From contig NZ_BEWN01000002.1 in assembly GCF_002723955.1 (NCBI RefSeq), positions 558,001 through 622,000 of the forward strand: 64,000 nt of DNA, given 5' to 3'. This stretch comes from Gluconobacter frateurii. GTDB lineage: Bacteria > Pseudomonadota > Alphaproteobacteria > Acetobacterales > Acetobacteraceae. Below, in pieces: positions 17,023 through 25,286 of this stretch (positions are counted from its first letter, which is position 1; each line of letters starts with the position of its first letter). The notes below the pieces were generated by a model. That model saw nothing but the letters and a program-made list of their open reading frames with translations, was not told where the DNA came from and searched no databases. Made by a program: the position numbers and the translations under genes.

Positions 17023-18050
17023 CACAGCTTTCTCCAACCTCGACCGGCATGCTCTCCAACCTCAACACACTTCTGTCGCGCTATGCAGAGAGTATGATGT
17101 GGCTGGCTCGTTATATGGAGCGTATCGAAAACCTAGCCCGGCTGATTGAAGTTACGGAAGCGTTCGTCCGGGGACCTGATGGCAAAACCGTCTGGGAAAC
17201 CATCGTTCAGATCAACTCCGATGAGGAGCGCTTTCAGGCACTGCATCCTGCTGCAACGGAACAGGATTACATCCAGTTTTACATCACGGATCTGGCCAAT
17301 CCGAGTTCCATCAAAGGTATGGCGAGTGCGGTGCGCGAGAATGCCCGCTCTGCACGACCACTGATTTCCACCGAAATGTGGATGCATCTGAACGTCTTCA
17401 CACGATGGGTTCTGGATCTTGATCCGTCAGATATTCGCCGAACCGGTCTTTCTGCGCTTTGCAACAGGATCAAGCAGGACTGTCAGACGCATACAGGCGT
17501 GACGGAAGGCACGCTATACCGCGATCAGGCGTGGCTGTTCTATCTTCTGGGGCGCCATCTGGAGCGCAGCGACCAGATCACGCGCCTGATTGACACACGG
17601 TACCATACGCTTCTGCCCTGCGAGGAAGAGGTCGGCTCGGAAATCGATACGACGCAGTGGGCATCTGTCCTGCGTTCGGCTGCGGCTTATCATGCGTTCC
17701 GCCGTTTGCAGCCTGTGACAACCACGCCCGCCAATGTTGTTGGGTTTCTGCTGAAAAACGAAGGTTTTCCAAGGTCTCTGGCGTTGAACCTCCGGCAGAC
17801 TGATGCGGTGCTGGCGGCCCTGTCTGCGCATTACAATCTCCGCCGGCAGAATTATGCCATTCAGGAACGGTTGTCTGAACTCCGGGCCACTCTGGAAGAT
17901 CAGACGGCCGAGGAGATCATCATTCGCGGGCTTCATGAATACATGCACTGGATTCAGGCGCAGATCGAGGCCATTCAGAGTGAAGCCGCGTCGGCCTATT
18001 GGCCTCCGATTGAAAAGCTTCATGTTCCTGAATGTTATGTGGAGCAATGA
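17019..18050 (+). CDS. alpha-E domain-containing protein
   Basis: A 343-residue all-helical protein of the alpha-E family (COG2307), named for its pattern of conserved glutamates. It opens with LLSRYAESMMWLARYMERIENLARLIEV, the diagnostic motif (RYxERxENxAR), and repeats a similar helix at LGRHLERSDQITRLID. Proteins of this family nearly always travel with the circularly permuted ATP-grasp protein and are thought to be its partner or to carry the growing product. Start is the ATG at 17019 overlapping the upstream stop; an in-frame ATG at 17004 is less likely. The gene is followed by decayed DNA rather than by further intact members of the cluster. Confidence 0.9.
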   Translation: MTQLSPTSTGMLSNLNTLLSRYAESMMWLARYMERIENLARLIEVTEAFVRGPDGKTVWETIVQINSDEERFQALHPAATEQDYIQFYITDLANPSSIKGMASAVRENARSARPLISTEMWMHLNVFTRWVLDLDPSDIRRTGLSALCNRIKQDCQTHTGVTEGTLYRDQAWLFYLLGRHLERSDQITRLIDTRYHTLLPCEEEVGSEIDTTQWASVLRSAAAYHAFRRLQPVTTTPANVVGFLLKNEGFPRSLALNLRQTDAVLAALSAHYNLRRQNYAIQERLSELRATLEDQTAEEIIIRGLHEYMHWIQAQIEAIQSEAASAYWPPIEKLHVPECYVEQ

Positions 18051-18132
18051 CGGGGTAAACGTATGAGTAGGAACGGTGATAGCATCAAAGGTGTTCTCAG
18101 CCGCTCCTGACTCTCCGAAGAGTTTAACACCG

Positions 18133-19130
18133 TCACAACCATTTTCGATGGTCGCGCAAAATACGCGTCTTCCGAATGACATAGGGTACGAGTGGTGAAG
18201 TGTTCCGAACGATTGGATCAGGACTTTCCCGCATGATTAGGGCGGAGAAGCGGTCTCCTACGATCCACATACCAATGGACGCTGTTACATCGTCAATGCG
18301 GTGATCCGCGAATTCCTCAAAGACTTTAGGATAGCCGGCCGACAGTAGATTGGGATGTCCCGGATAGCATTTCCAGAGGGCGGGAAGGAGAGCCTTGTTG
18401 GAAAGCAGGGCCGCCCATTGCGGATTGAGAAAGGTGGAGCCGCAGTTTTGAAGGTGGCGTGCTTCTGGGGCCCGGAACATCCGTTCCCATGGGTGCATAC
18501 GGGCCATGCTTCGGAGGATCCGCCCGCGGTGAAGGAGCTATCCCTGATGAGTAATATCCAGGTCTTTTCAGCTCGCAACGAACCGCATCCAGACCGGCCT
18601 GCTGCACCTGTTGCTTGTAACACACGGCATGCGTCGTATGCTCGCTGTTGTCGGGTAAGGGACAATATGAACCGTTTGGTTCGTCTTGCCTGCCGTAACT
18701 CCCGAAGGTGTTCGATAAGTGTCTGGACTTCTAACGAGGGTGGGCATGGGGCTGCCCTCTCTGCTGATGCCATGCGGTCTGCATGCGCGTGCTTTCTGGG
18801 AGGGTAGCAGGTGTATCAGCATTGTACTTGATCAGTTTGAGCTGACCTTTGCATCAGCCCAGATCAAATCTGCCAATTAAAAATGGATCCTGGCGCCTTC
18901 AGGAGTCTCGGACAATATCCTGCATCGGCTGTGGAATATGGTAACTCATTTAGTCCTTCAGAACGATGGATCGCGGCCGTTATGACTTCAAGGGAGCGTT
19001 GATGAAGTGCATCGGTGAGACGCCGGATCAGCGTCAGAGATGATGCACTGAATTCGTAGCAGACGCCTTCGCCAGTCGAAGCTGCCATCCGCATTTTTAT
19101 AGTAGTGATATCCAGTCTGAGCGGCCGGAA
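18133..19130 (-). pseudogene. decayed glutathionylspermidine synthase-like ATP-grasp gene (ygiC type)
   Basis: Read leftward, broken frames give an ordered series of pieces of this family: GYHYYKNADGSFDW, CYEFSASSLTLIRRLTDALHQRSLE, GRFDL, LKLIKYNADTPATLPES, DNSEHTTHAVCYKQQVQQAGLDA, HPWERMFRAPEARHL, NPQWAALLSNKALLPALWKCYPGHPNLL and finally IGMWIVGD..IVRNTSPLVPYVI. The order is that of intact YgiC/YjfC proteins, but reading them needs several frame changes and passes stop codons. Only about 20 residues separate GHPNLL from the WIVGD part, where the ATP-grasp core normally has several dozen more, so an internal deletion is likely. Family recognition is from motif memory; the frame breaks are seen directly. 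The end points are approximate. Confidence 0.75.
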
Positions 19131-19139
19131 GGAAAGCGA

Positions 19140-19440
19140 CGGTGGATGCTAGACATGAGCAGATATTATTCGCCGCCACTGCCGGAATGTCCCCCAGCAC
19201 TTTCGCCAAAACCTGCATGGCTGCCTGACTCTGCCTCAGCCCCACCTTGGGCTGAATGGGAGTCATCCGTGCCGCCTGAAGAGCGAGGGGAATAAAAGCT
19301 ATGACCGCCCGAGCCTCCATGCAGGGAAGAAAAATACTGGCCGTCATAAGTTTGACCGATGACATAAGAAGGAAAAAAGATTTCGGTCACTTCAGAGACT
19401 TGTGGTTTTAGTTTTGAGATCAAATCAAACGATTGGTCCC
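19140..19440 (-). pseudogene. probable remnant of a ygiB-like (DUF1190) gene
   Basis: Just upstream of the decayed ygiC-like gene, on the same strand, a broken frame contains SYVIGQTYDGQYF, SFYSPRSSGG and a Ser/Gly/Gln-rich end with AGFGESA, reminiscent of the C-terminal half of YgiB (which has a MxGY..G block, a PLF/Y-S stretch and a GGFGES motif). In enterobacteria ygiB sits directly upstream of ygiC, the same order as here. No convincing N-terminus or signal peptide remains. The low-complexity tail makes the match weak, so this is a tentative call. Confidence 0.4.
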
Positions 19441-19510
19441 AGAATTTCAGAATGTGGCCTGCCTCTCATTGCAGGCGAAAGCTCTGGATCGATAGGTTGG
19501 AGAACATTTC

Positions 19511-20212
19511 ATGCTGCGAGACATGGCAGTAGAGCCAGGTGACGGTTCGATGGAACAGAAAACAGTTCCATCACTCAGCATGATTGGAACGCGCGCGATG
19601 CTGTTTGAAGCGCCCGGGGATTTTACACTTGCTCAGCAGCGCCGCATTTGGGCGCTCACGGAAGCATCTCGCGAGCGGCATGACGTTGCTGAAGTGATTG
19701 TCGGTGTAACCAACCTGATGCTGGTTTTCTCGCAGGCGCCTGAAGATCCGGAAATCGTAGCGGATTGGCTTCTGAAAGCGTGGGACATGCTGCCGGAACG
19801 CCATATCAAGGGCAGGCTTTTTGAAATCGGTGTGCAGTACGGTGGTGAACTCGGGGAAGACCTGTTTCACGTAGCAGAACATGCGTGTCTGTCTCGGGAA
19901 GAGGTTATTTCTCTTCATCATGGAGCTGAATATACGGTCTGTGCTTTGGGAAGCGTTCCGGGTTTCGGCTATCTTCACGGATTGGACCCGCGGATTGCGA
20001 CGCCTCGAAAATCGGTACCGTCCCTGAACATGCTGGCCGGTACAGTTACCATTGGGGGAATGCAGGCCGGGATATCGGCTCTGACTGGGCCTAATGGATG
20101 GAATTCGATCGGCTTTACGGAAATATCGCTTTTTAATCCTGAAAGGAACTCTCCTTCCCTGTTCGCAATGGGGGACCGGATCAGGTTCTATCCGGAGAGT
20201 ATTGATCTGTGA
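19511..20212 (+). CDS. pxpB: PxpB/KipI-type subunit of 5-oxoprolinase-like carboxyltransferase
   Basis: A 233-residue protein of the KipI/AHS1 family, homologous to one half of the carboxyltransferase domain of urea carboxylase and to PxpB of bacterial 5-oxoprolinase. Typical runs are ALGSVPGFGYLHGLDPRIATPR (the usual form is GFxPGFxYL), SLNMLAGTVTIGGMQAGISAL and GPNGWNSIGFTEISLFNPERNSPSLFAMGDRIRF. ATG 19511 has GGAGAA before it; it gives a slightly longer N-terminus than usual, and ATG 19580 is an alternative. The stop overlaps the GTG start of pxpC. The partner PxpA-like gene is not here but at 31233-32000, next to biotin carboxylase genes, so substrate is open. Confidence 0.85.
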   Translation: MLRDMAVEPGDGSMEQKTVPSLSMIGTRAMLFEAPGDFTLAQQRRIWALTEASRERHDVAEVIVGVTNLMLVFSQAPEDPEIVADWLLKAWDMLPERHIKGRLFEIGVQYGGELGEDLFHVAEHACLSREEVISLHHGAEYTVCALGSVPGFGYLHGLDPRIATPRKSVPSLNMLAGTVTIGGMQAGISALTGPNGWNSIGFTEISLFNPERNSPSLFAMGDRIRFYPESIDL

Positions 20213-21201
20213 TTACAGTTCTTCAGACGCCGCCCCAGAATACCGTTCAGGATCTCGGGCGTTTCGGATATCGGGAATTAGGTGTCGGGACCGCCGGGGC
20301 GATGGATGGTGTTGCGCTTCAGGCTGGCAATATCCTTCTGGGAAATCAGCATGGTGCAGCTGCGCTGGAGATCCAGACTTTTCCCTTTGTCGTCAGGTTT
20401 GACGAAGCGTGTTTTGTTACCGTCACGGGTGGGGACGCAAAACTGGATTTGTCCGGGCAATCTTTTCTTCCCTGGACCTTGAAGCGCGTTGAAGCAGGGC
20501 AGACCCTATCGGTCGGTCGTCCTGCTGTTGGTGCGCGTGTGTATCTCTGCGTGCAAGGAGGGATCGACGTTCCTGCAATCCTTGGGTCACGTAGTACGCA
20601 GTTGCGGGGTGGTTTCGGGGGATTTGAGGGACGTTTCCTTGAGCTCGGGGATGTTCTGAAAACAGGCGACGGGCCAATGAGGCATTCGCTTTACGGCGCT
20701 TTGCCACCGGGCCAGAGGCTTGAGCAACTGGATCCAGAAAAAGGCATCATCGGGCTGAGAGCTATTCCGGCGACGGACTATTTCCGGTTTCCAGAACATG
20801 CCCGTCATCGTTTCTGGAATACGGACTGGAAAATTTCTCCACAGAGCAACCGCACTGGGTATCGCCTGAAGGGTGAAAAGGTTCTTCCGGACAAAGCGGT
20901 CGAACTCCGATCCTATGGTGTGGTTCCCGGTATTATACAGGTTCCTCCTTCAGGCGAGCCGATTGTGCAAATGGCCGATGCCAATACGGCTGGAGGCTAT
21001 CCCAGGATTGCATCGGTCATCGAGGCAGATCTCTGGAGGCTTGGTCAGGCACCGGTTGGAGCCAGAATAAGGTTTATCCCGTGTGATCACGCCGAGGGAA
21101 TTGCTGCGATGAGGGCTGTCACGTCGTATCTGTGTGATCTTATGCAGGTCACAGGTTTATATCAGGGAGAGCGCAACACGCTCTCGCGGGCTATTTCCTG
21201 A
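20209..21201 (+). CDS. pxpC: PxpC/KipA-type biotin-dependent carboxyltransferase family subunit
   Basis: A 330-residue AHS2/KipA protein, the second half of the carboxyltransferase fold. It opens with ITVLQTPPQNTVQDLGRFGYRELGVGTAGAMD, the family signature (QDLGRxGxxxxGVxxxGAMD), and contains GARVYLCVQGGIDVP, LGSRST and, near the end, VPPSGEPIVQMADANTAGGYPRIASV, corresponding to the conserved (P)xGxPIxLxxDxQTTGGYP block in which the more usual glutamine is here asparagine. GTG start at 20209 overlaps the pxpB stop (GTGA). PxpB and PxpC normally form a complex that hydrolyses 5-oxoproline with PxpA and ATP; in urea carboxylase the same fold transfers carboxyl from biotin to urea. Confidence 0.88.
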   Translation: MITVLQTPPQNTVQDLGRFGYRELGVGTAGAMDGVALQAGNILLGNQHGAAALEIQTFPFVVRFDEACFVTVTGGDAKLDLSGQSFLPWTLKRVEAGQTLSVGRPAVGARVYLCVQGGIDVPAILGSRSTQLRGGFGGFEGRFLELGDVLKTGDGPMRHSLYGALPPGQRLEQLDPEKGIIGLRAIPATDYFRFPEHARHRFWNTDWKISPQSNRTGYRLKGEKVLPDKAVELRSYGVVPGIIQVPPSGEPIVQMADANTAGGYPRIASVIEADLWRLGQAPVGARIRFIPCDHAEGIAAMRAVTSYLCDLMQVTGLYQGERNTLSRAIS

Positions 21202-21209
21202 TGCCTTGA

Positions 21210-21256
21210 AATTTGTTTCCTAACCATAGAAAAACATTATGGTCAGGAAACAAATT
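21210..21256. repeat. long AT-rich inverted repeat (hairpin) after pxpC
   Basis: Two 19-nt arms (21210-21228 and 21238-21256) are complementary at 18 of 19 positions around a 9-nt loop (GAAAAACAT). The repeat begins 8 bp after the pxpC stop and lies about 90 bp before the DMT transporter gene. It has no following T-run and low GC, unlike an ordinary terminator, so it may slow RNA decay of the pxpBC part, regulate read-through, or be a protein-binding palindrome. Confidence 0.7.
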
Positions 21257-21347
21257 CCTATGAGAGAACTGTCCATAATCATCTTACACTCTTAAAAACC
21301 TAAAAGGGATGTCTTTTGATAAAGATATTCCGGATAAATAACAAACC

Positions 21348-22370
21348 ATGCTTGGGTGTGGAGATTATTCGGGAGTCTGGCCAGCCGTGCGGCATGATCT
21401 GAAACGAGGCGCACTTCTGCTTGCAACAGCAACGCTGTTCAGCGCCATGGTCAATGCTCTTCAAAAGCTGACGGGTGTTCGTCTTCCGGCGGTGGAAATC
21501 ACGTTTTTCCGGAATTTTTTCTCACTTCCGTTTGTGCTGTTAATCGCGAGCAGAAGAGGGATGGTTCTCAAAACCAGGCATTTTGGCGGCCATGTCATTC
21601 GGTCTGCCATTGGCCTCACCGGAATGATCATGGTTGTTGTGGCAGTAACCCGGCTTCCGCTCGCAGAACAGCAGATACTATCCTACACGCAGCCTCTGTT
21701 TCTGGTTCTGCTCTCCATTCCCTTGCTGAATGAGAAACCCTCTTTGACGCACTGTATTGCGGTGCTTATTGGTTTCTGTGGCGTATTGTTTGTTGCATTG
21801 GGGAAAAATACAGCATCAGCCGTTCCGGGCGTTATCATTCCCCATTGGGTGTATCTGCTTGCCATCGCACAAGGCGCGGTCGGCGCGTTGACGGCCATGC
21901 AGATCCGGCAGCTTTCCGCCACGGAATCCAGCACGACAATTGCGATCTGGCAAGCCATTCTCATGACGCTTGCCACCTTGGTGGCGCTGCCGTTCATTTG
22001 GGTTTCTCCCGGAATAACGGACCTGCTTTGCCTTATCGCCGTTGGGGCATTTGCCGGGATTGCCCAGATCCTCCAGACGGAAGCCTTTGCTTCGGCTCAG
22101 GTCTCGGCCGTTGGGCCTTTTTCGTACACTGGTTTGCTTTGGGCGGCTCTGATTGGCTGGCTTGGCTTTGGTGAACTGCCGGGTGTGACGCTGTTGCTCG
22201 GTGGATGTCTGATTATTGGTTCGGGCGTGTGGATGTTGCGCGCTGATCGCAACAAGCAAACCAGACAGCTTGCCACCCCTTCCAGTGCGGCAGCCTTGAG
22301 TAGCCAGGATGCGCCGCTCGAGGCCAGTGAGCTTACGAACGAAAATCTGGAAAGGACGCCTTCGACCTGA
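21348..22370 (+). CDS. DMT superfamily (EamA) transporter
   Basis: A roughly 340-residue membrane protein with ten predicted helices in two EamA repeats (first LLLATATLFSAMVNALQKL to VLFVALGK; second from VYLLAIAQGAVGALTAMQIRQL to GCLIIGSGVWMLR). Family members move amino acids, nucleobases or other small metabolites, usually outward but sometimes inward. No clear ribosome site precedes ATG 21348, so the start is uncertain. A polar 40-residue tail follows the last helix. The gene follows pxpBC and precedes an MFS gene on the same strand, which suggests transport of the substrate or product of the PxpBC-type enzyme. Confidence 0.85.
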   Translation: MLGCGDYSGVWPAVRHDLKRGALLLATATLFSAMVNALQKLTGVRLPAVEITFFRNFFSLPFVLLIASRRGMVLKTRHFGGHVIRSAIGLTGMIMVVVAVTRLPLAEQQILSYTQPLFLVLLSIPLLNEKPSLTHCIAVLIGFCGVLFVALGKNTASAVPGVIIPHWVYLLAIAQGAVGALTAMQIRQLSATESSTTIAIWQAILMTLATLVALPFIWVSPGITDLLCLIAVGAFAGIAQILQTEAFASAQVSAVGPFSYTGLLWAALIGWLGFGELPGVTLLLGGCLIIGSGVWMLRADRNKQTRQLATPSSAAALSSQDAPLEASELTNENLERTPST

Positions 22371-22453
22371 TGGAGGCACGCAGGGTTCTGCGATTTTTCA
22401 ATGTCGAATGTCCTGACGGGATGCCCAATCCCTGACTGACAAGGAGAGCGGAC

Positions 22454-23767
22454 ATGTCTGAATTTGGAGTTGCAGGATCCGATGTTGAGGACGGCGCACC
22501 AGCCATGAAACTCTCCCGCATCAACGCGTCGTCACAGACGACATCGGCCGCTGCATATCGTTATGTCATGTTTGGATTCATCTTCCTCATGTACATGATC
22601 AGCTATGCAGATCGCGCTGCGTTATCCATCGCGTTACCCGCTTTGGGACAGGAATTTGGACTTGGGTCCGTACAGCTCGGCTGGATTTCATCGAGTTTTC
22701 TGTGGTCTTATTTTATTCTGAATTTACCCTCGTCCATTCTGCTCGATACTATCGGACCTCGCCTGACAGGGGTAATTGCGGTTGCGTTATGGTCGTCTGC
22801 CATGGTGTATGGCGGGACGGTTTCCACAATCCGTCAGTTCATTGCGTCCCGGGTATTCCTTGGAATTGGTGAAGCGCCCACTTTCGGTGTGGGCAGCAGT
22901 GTCGTGCGTGCGTGGGCTCTTCCCAAGGAGCGTGGATCGGTTCTCACGACACTTCTGACTGGCCAGCAGATCGGTCTGGCACTTGGCACGCTCGCAGGCG
23001 CGTTTCTTATCGTGCGTTTTGGATGGCGGTTCGAGTTTGCTGCTCTGGGGGCGATCGGTCTTCTCTGGGCGGCACTCTGGTGGTTTTTTTATAAAGACTC
23101 ACCTTATAAGCCAGTCGCTGAGAAAAAAGGGCCGATCACCAGAGCACAGTTCTTTTCCCTTTTCAGATCTCGTTCATTCTATGCAGTTGTCATTACGCAA
23201 TGTCTTGGTAATTACTTTAATTTCCTCGTAATGTCGTGGCTCCCGGTCTATTTCATCCATAAATTTCATCAGAATGTTTTTCAGTCCGGTGCGAAAAGCG
23301 CGGTCTGTTATGTGTCTGCTTCATTTGGTGCAATTCTTCTTGGGCGCTTTCTGGAAACCTCCGTTCTGCGGCGTAGAACCGAAATCCATGCACGTCGCAT
23401 CATCGTCTGTACCTGCATGGTGCTGAGTGCGAGCGTAGGGCTCTTACCCTTCATGACCTCAATGTCTCTGACGCTCGTGGTTATGGGTGTTTGTCTCGCG
23501 GGAATGATTGCAGGCAGTGGGGCCAATACCGCTCTTCTTGCGGATCTTCTGGATGATGGCAGCAAGATTGGTACCGTGACGGGTCTGACGCTGACCTTCA
23601 GTAATCTGTCCGGACTATTTGCGCCAATTGTCACGGGGTATATCGTGGCTGGAACTGGCAGTTTTGATATCGCCTGGTTTGGCTGCTCCGGAGCTCTCGT
23701 AATTGCTGGCCTGACGTCACTGTTTATGGTCAGCGGGCCTATTCGGACGCTCTTCAACAAGGCATGA
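22454..23767 (+). CDS. MFS transporter, anion:cation symporter (ACS) type
   Basis: A 437-residue twelve-helix permease. YRYVMFGFIFLMYMISYADRAALSIALPALGQEFGL is the typical first helix of ACS-family carriers (D-R/A-x-N/A pattern as in glucarate and hexuronate permeases), followed by QLGWISSSFLWSYFILNLPSSILLDTIGPR and the motif RVFLGIGEAPTFG. These carriers take up organic acids with protons. ATG 22454 has AAGGAG at the proper distance; the first 30 residues are polar and cytoplasmic. It is the last gene before a strong bidirectional terminator and probably imports a carboxylate used by the neighbouring enzymes. Confidence 0.88.
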   Translation: MSEFGVAGSDVEDGAPAMKLSRINASSQTTSAAAYRYVMFGFIFLMYMISYADRAALSIALPALGQEFGLGSVQLGWISSSFLWSYFILNLPSSILLDTIGPRLTGVIAVALWSSAMVYGGTVSTIRQFIASRVFLGIGEAPTFGVGSSVVRAWALPKERGSVLTTLLTGQQIGLALGTLAGAFLIVRFGWRFEFAALGAIGLLWAALWWFFYKDSPYKPVAEKKGPITRAQFFSLFRSRSFYAVVITQCLGNYFNFLVMSWLPVYFIHKFHQNVFQSGAKSAVCYVSASFGAILLGRFLETSVLRRRTEIHARRIIVCTCMVLSASVGLLPFMTSMSLTLVVMGVCLAGMIAGSGANTALLADLLDDGSKIGTVTGLTLTFSNLSGLFAPIVTGYIVAGTGSFDIAWFGCSGALVIAGLTSLFMVSGPIRTLFNKA

Positions 23768-23772
23768 AAAAA

Positions 23773-23800
23773 GGGAGGAAGCTTACGCTTCCTCCCTTTT
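23773..23800. terminator. bidirectional intrinsic terminator
   Basis: GGGAGGAAGC and GCTTCCTCCC form perfect 10-bp arms around a TTAC loop, flanked by AAAAAA on the left and TTTT on the right. It can end both the rightward MFS transcript and the leftward aminotransferase transcript (stop at 23817). Confidence 0.9.
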
Positions 23801-23816
23801 GCTGGAATGGCTTTTC

Positions 23817-25019
23817 TTAGCGTAGGCTTGCAACGAATTCCGCGATGCGGCGGCATCCTTCACGGAGCGTATCCGTGTCTGTCGCATAGGAAATGCGGAA
23901 GAACGGGCTGAGGCCATAAGCTGTACCCTGAACGGTTGCGACCTGTTTTTCCTCAAGCAGAGCCATGACAAAATCGGTGTCGGTATCAATCGTTCTGCCG
24001 CTGGTCGTCTGCTTGCCAATGCAGTCCGTAATATCTGGATAGACATAAAACGCGCCCCGAGGCGTATGACATTTGATGCCCGGAATGTCGTTTAGAAGAC
24101 CGACAACAAGGTCACGGCGCTTCTGGTATTCTGCTGCGCGGTCTTTCAGAAAATCCTGAGGACCTGTCAGCGCGGCTACGGCCGCAGCCTGTGCGATGGT
24201 ATTGATTCCGCTGGTAGCCTGACCCTGCATGTTGTTCATGGCTGCAACGAGGTTCCGTGGACCGCCACAATAGCCGACACGCCAGCCCGTCATGGCATAA
24301 CTCTTCGAGACACCATTAACCGTCAGGACACGGTCTTTCAGGCGGGGTTCGACTTCTGCCAAGGTGTAAAACTTGAAGTCATCATAAACAAGATGTTCGT
24401 AGATGTCGTCAGTCATGATCCACACCTGCGGGTGCTTCAGCATGATCCGGGCAATACTTTCCAGGTCTTCCTTGGAAGCGCATGTCCCGGTGGGGTTGTT
24501 GGGGAAGTTCAGGGCCAGCCACTTGGTTTTCGGGGTGATGGCCGCCTCTAGATCTTCAGGGGCCAGACGGAAGCCGTTTTCCGGACGACACGGAACCTGA
24601 ACGACCTTTGCGCCTCCCAGTCGGGCGAGGTCAGCATAGCTGATCCAGTAGGGGGTCGGGAGGATGACTTCGTCGCCCGGATTGCAAGTCGCCATCATGG
24701 CGTTGAAAATAATCTGCTTGGCACCATTTGCGACGAGAATTTCGTCCAGATCGTAATGCAGATTGTTTTCACGCAGGAATTTTTCCTGGATCGCTTTTCT
24801 CAGCGCGGGCTTGCCATTTTGGGGCGGATATTTGGTATCCCCGCTTCGGGCAGCTTCAATCGCCGCTTCAATGACATGGTCCGGGGTTGGAAAATCAGGT
24901 TCTCCGGAGGAAAGTCCTACGATTTTCAGTCCCTGCGATCGTAGTTCCGAAGCCTTGTCGGTCATTGCCGCTGAAGCGGAAACGGAGATTCCGTTCAGTC
25001 TGTCTGCGAAGCCGGGCAT
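23817..25019 (-). CDS. aatA: aspartate aminotransferase, class I PLP enzyme
   Basis: A 400-residue aminotransferase of the alpha-proteobacterial AatA subgroup. Motifs in order: SSGEPDFPTP (38-47), the PLP-binding NFPNNPTGT (171-179), DDIYEHLVYD (204-213) with the cofactor aspartate and tyrosine, and SKSYAMTGWRVGY with the Schiff-base Lys239. The C-terminal ...FFRISYATD contains the arginine that binds the substrate alpha-carboxylate. It exchanges amino groups between aspartate/2-oxoglutarate and oxaloacetate/glutamate; this subgroup often also accepts prephenate. The gene is divergent from the aspartase-like lyase gene, and a 19-bp inverted repeat lies between them. Cytosolic; start ATG at 25019. 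Confidence 0.93.
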   Translation of the reverse strand: MPGFADRLNGISVSASAAMTDKASELRSQGLKIVGLSSGEPDFPTPDHVIEAAIEAARSGDTKYPPQNGKPALRKAIQEKFLRENNLHYDLDEILVANGAKQIIFNAMMATCNPGDEVILPTPYWISYADLARLGGAKVVQVPCRPENGFRLAPEDLEAAITPKTKWLALNFPNNPTGTCASKEDLESIARIMLKHPQVWIMTDDIYEHLVYDDFKFYTLAEVEPRLKDRVLTVNGVSKSYAMTGWRVGYCGGPRNLVAAMNNMQGQATSGINTIAQAAAVAALTGPQDFLKDRAAEYQKRRDLVVGLLNDIPGIKCHTPRGAFYVYPDITDCIGKQTTSGRTIDTDTDFVMALLEEKQVATVQGTAYGLSPFFRISYATDTDTLREGCRRIAEFVASLR

Positions 25020-25138
25020 CCATTTTTACTCCAATGGGTGAATGGTCAAACAAACCTGGATTCCTGTTCTAGAGGCTTTGCGGAACAATTTGATACCAAC
25101 GAAAATCCTTTGCCCCTATCCAATAAAGATATGAGCGC

Positions 25139-25157
25139 AATATCCGATCTGGATATT
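25139..25157. promoter_or_regulatory. inverted repeat between aspartate aminotransferase and aspartase genes
   Basis: AATATCC and GGATATT are perfect 7-bp arms with a GATCT spacer in the 267-bp divergent region. It is 120 bp from the aminotransferase start and 130 bp from the lyase start, a suitable place for a shared operator. It is not a T-N11-A LysR site. Confidence 0.4.
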
Positions 25158-25286
25158 ACGGTTCCGGCACGGTTTATGTCAGAGGAAGCCCTGAATTAGC
25201 TCACCTGTCATGATCCGCGCCAGCCAGTTCCTGAACACGGAGTCTGCGAGGCGTTTCAACATAAGATATAACCGGAAAAAGCAGGC

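Noticed and set aside
18355-18807. Rightward frame of 150 codons in the decayed region after the alpha-E gene
   Set aside because: It is antisense to recognisable pieces of a broken glutathionylspermidine-synthase-like gene, and its own translation shows no motif.
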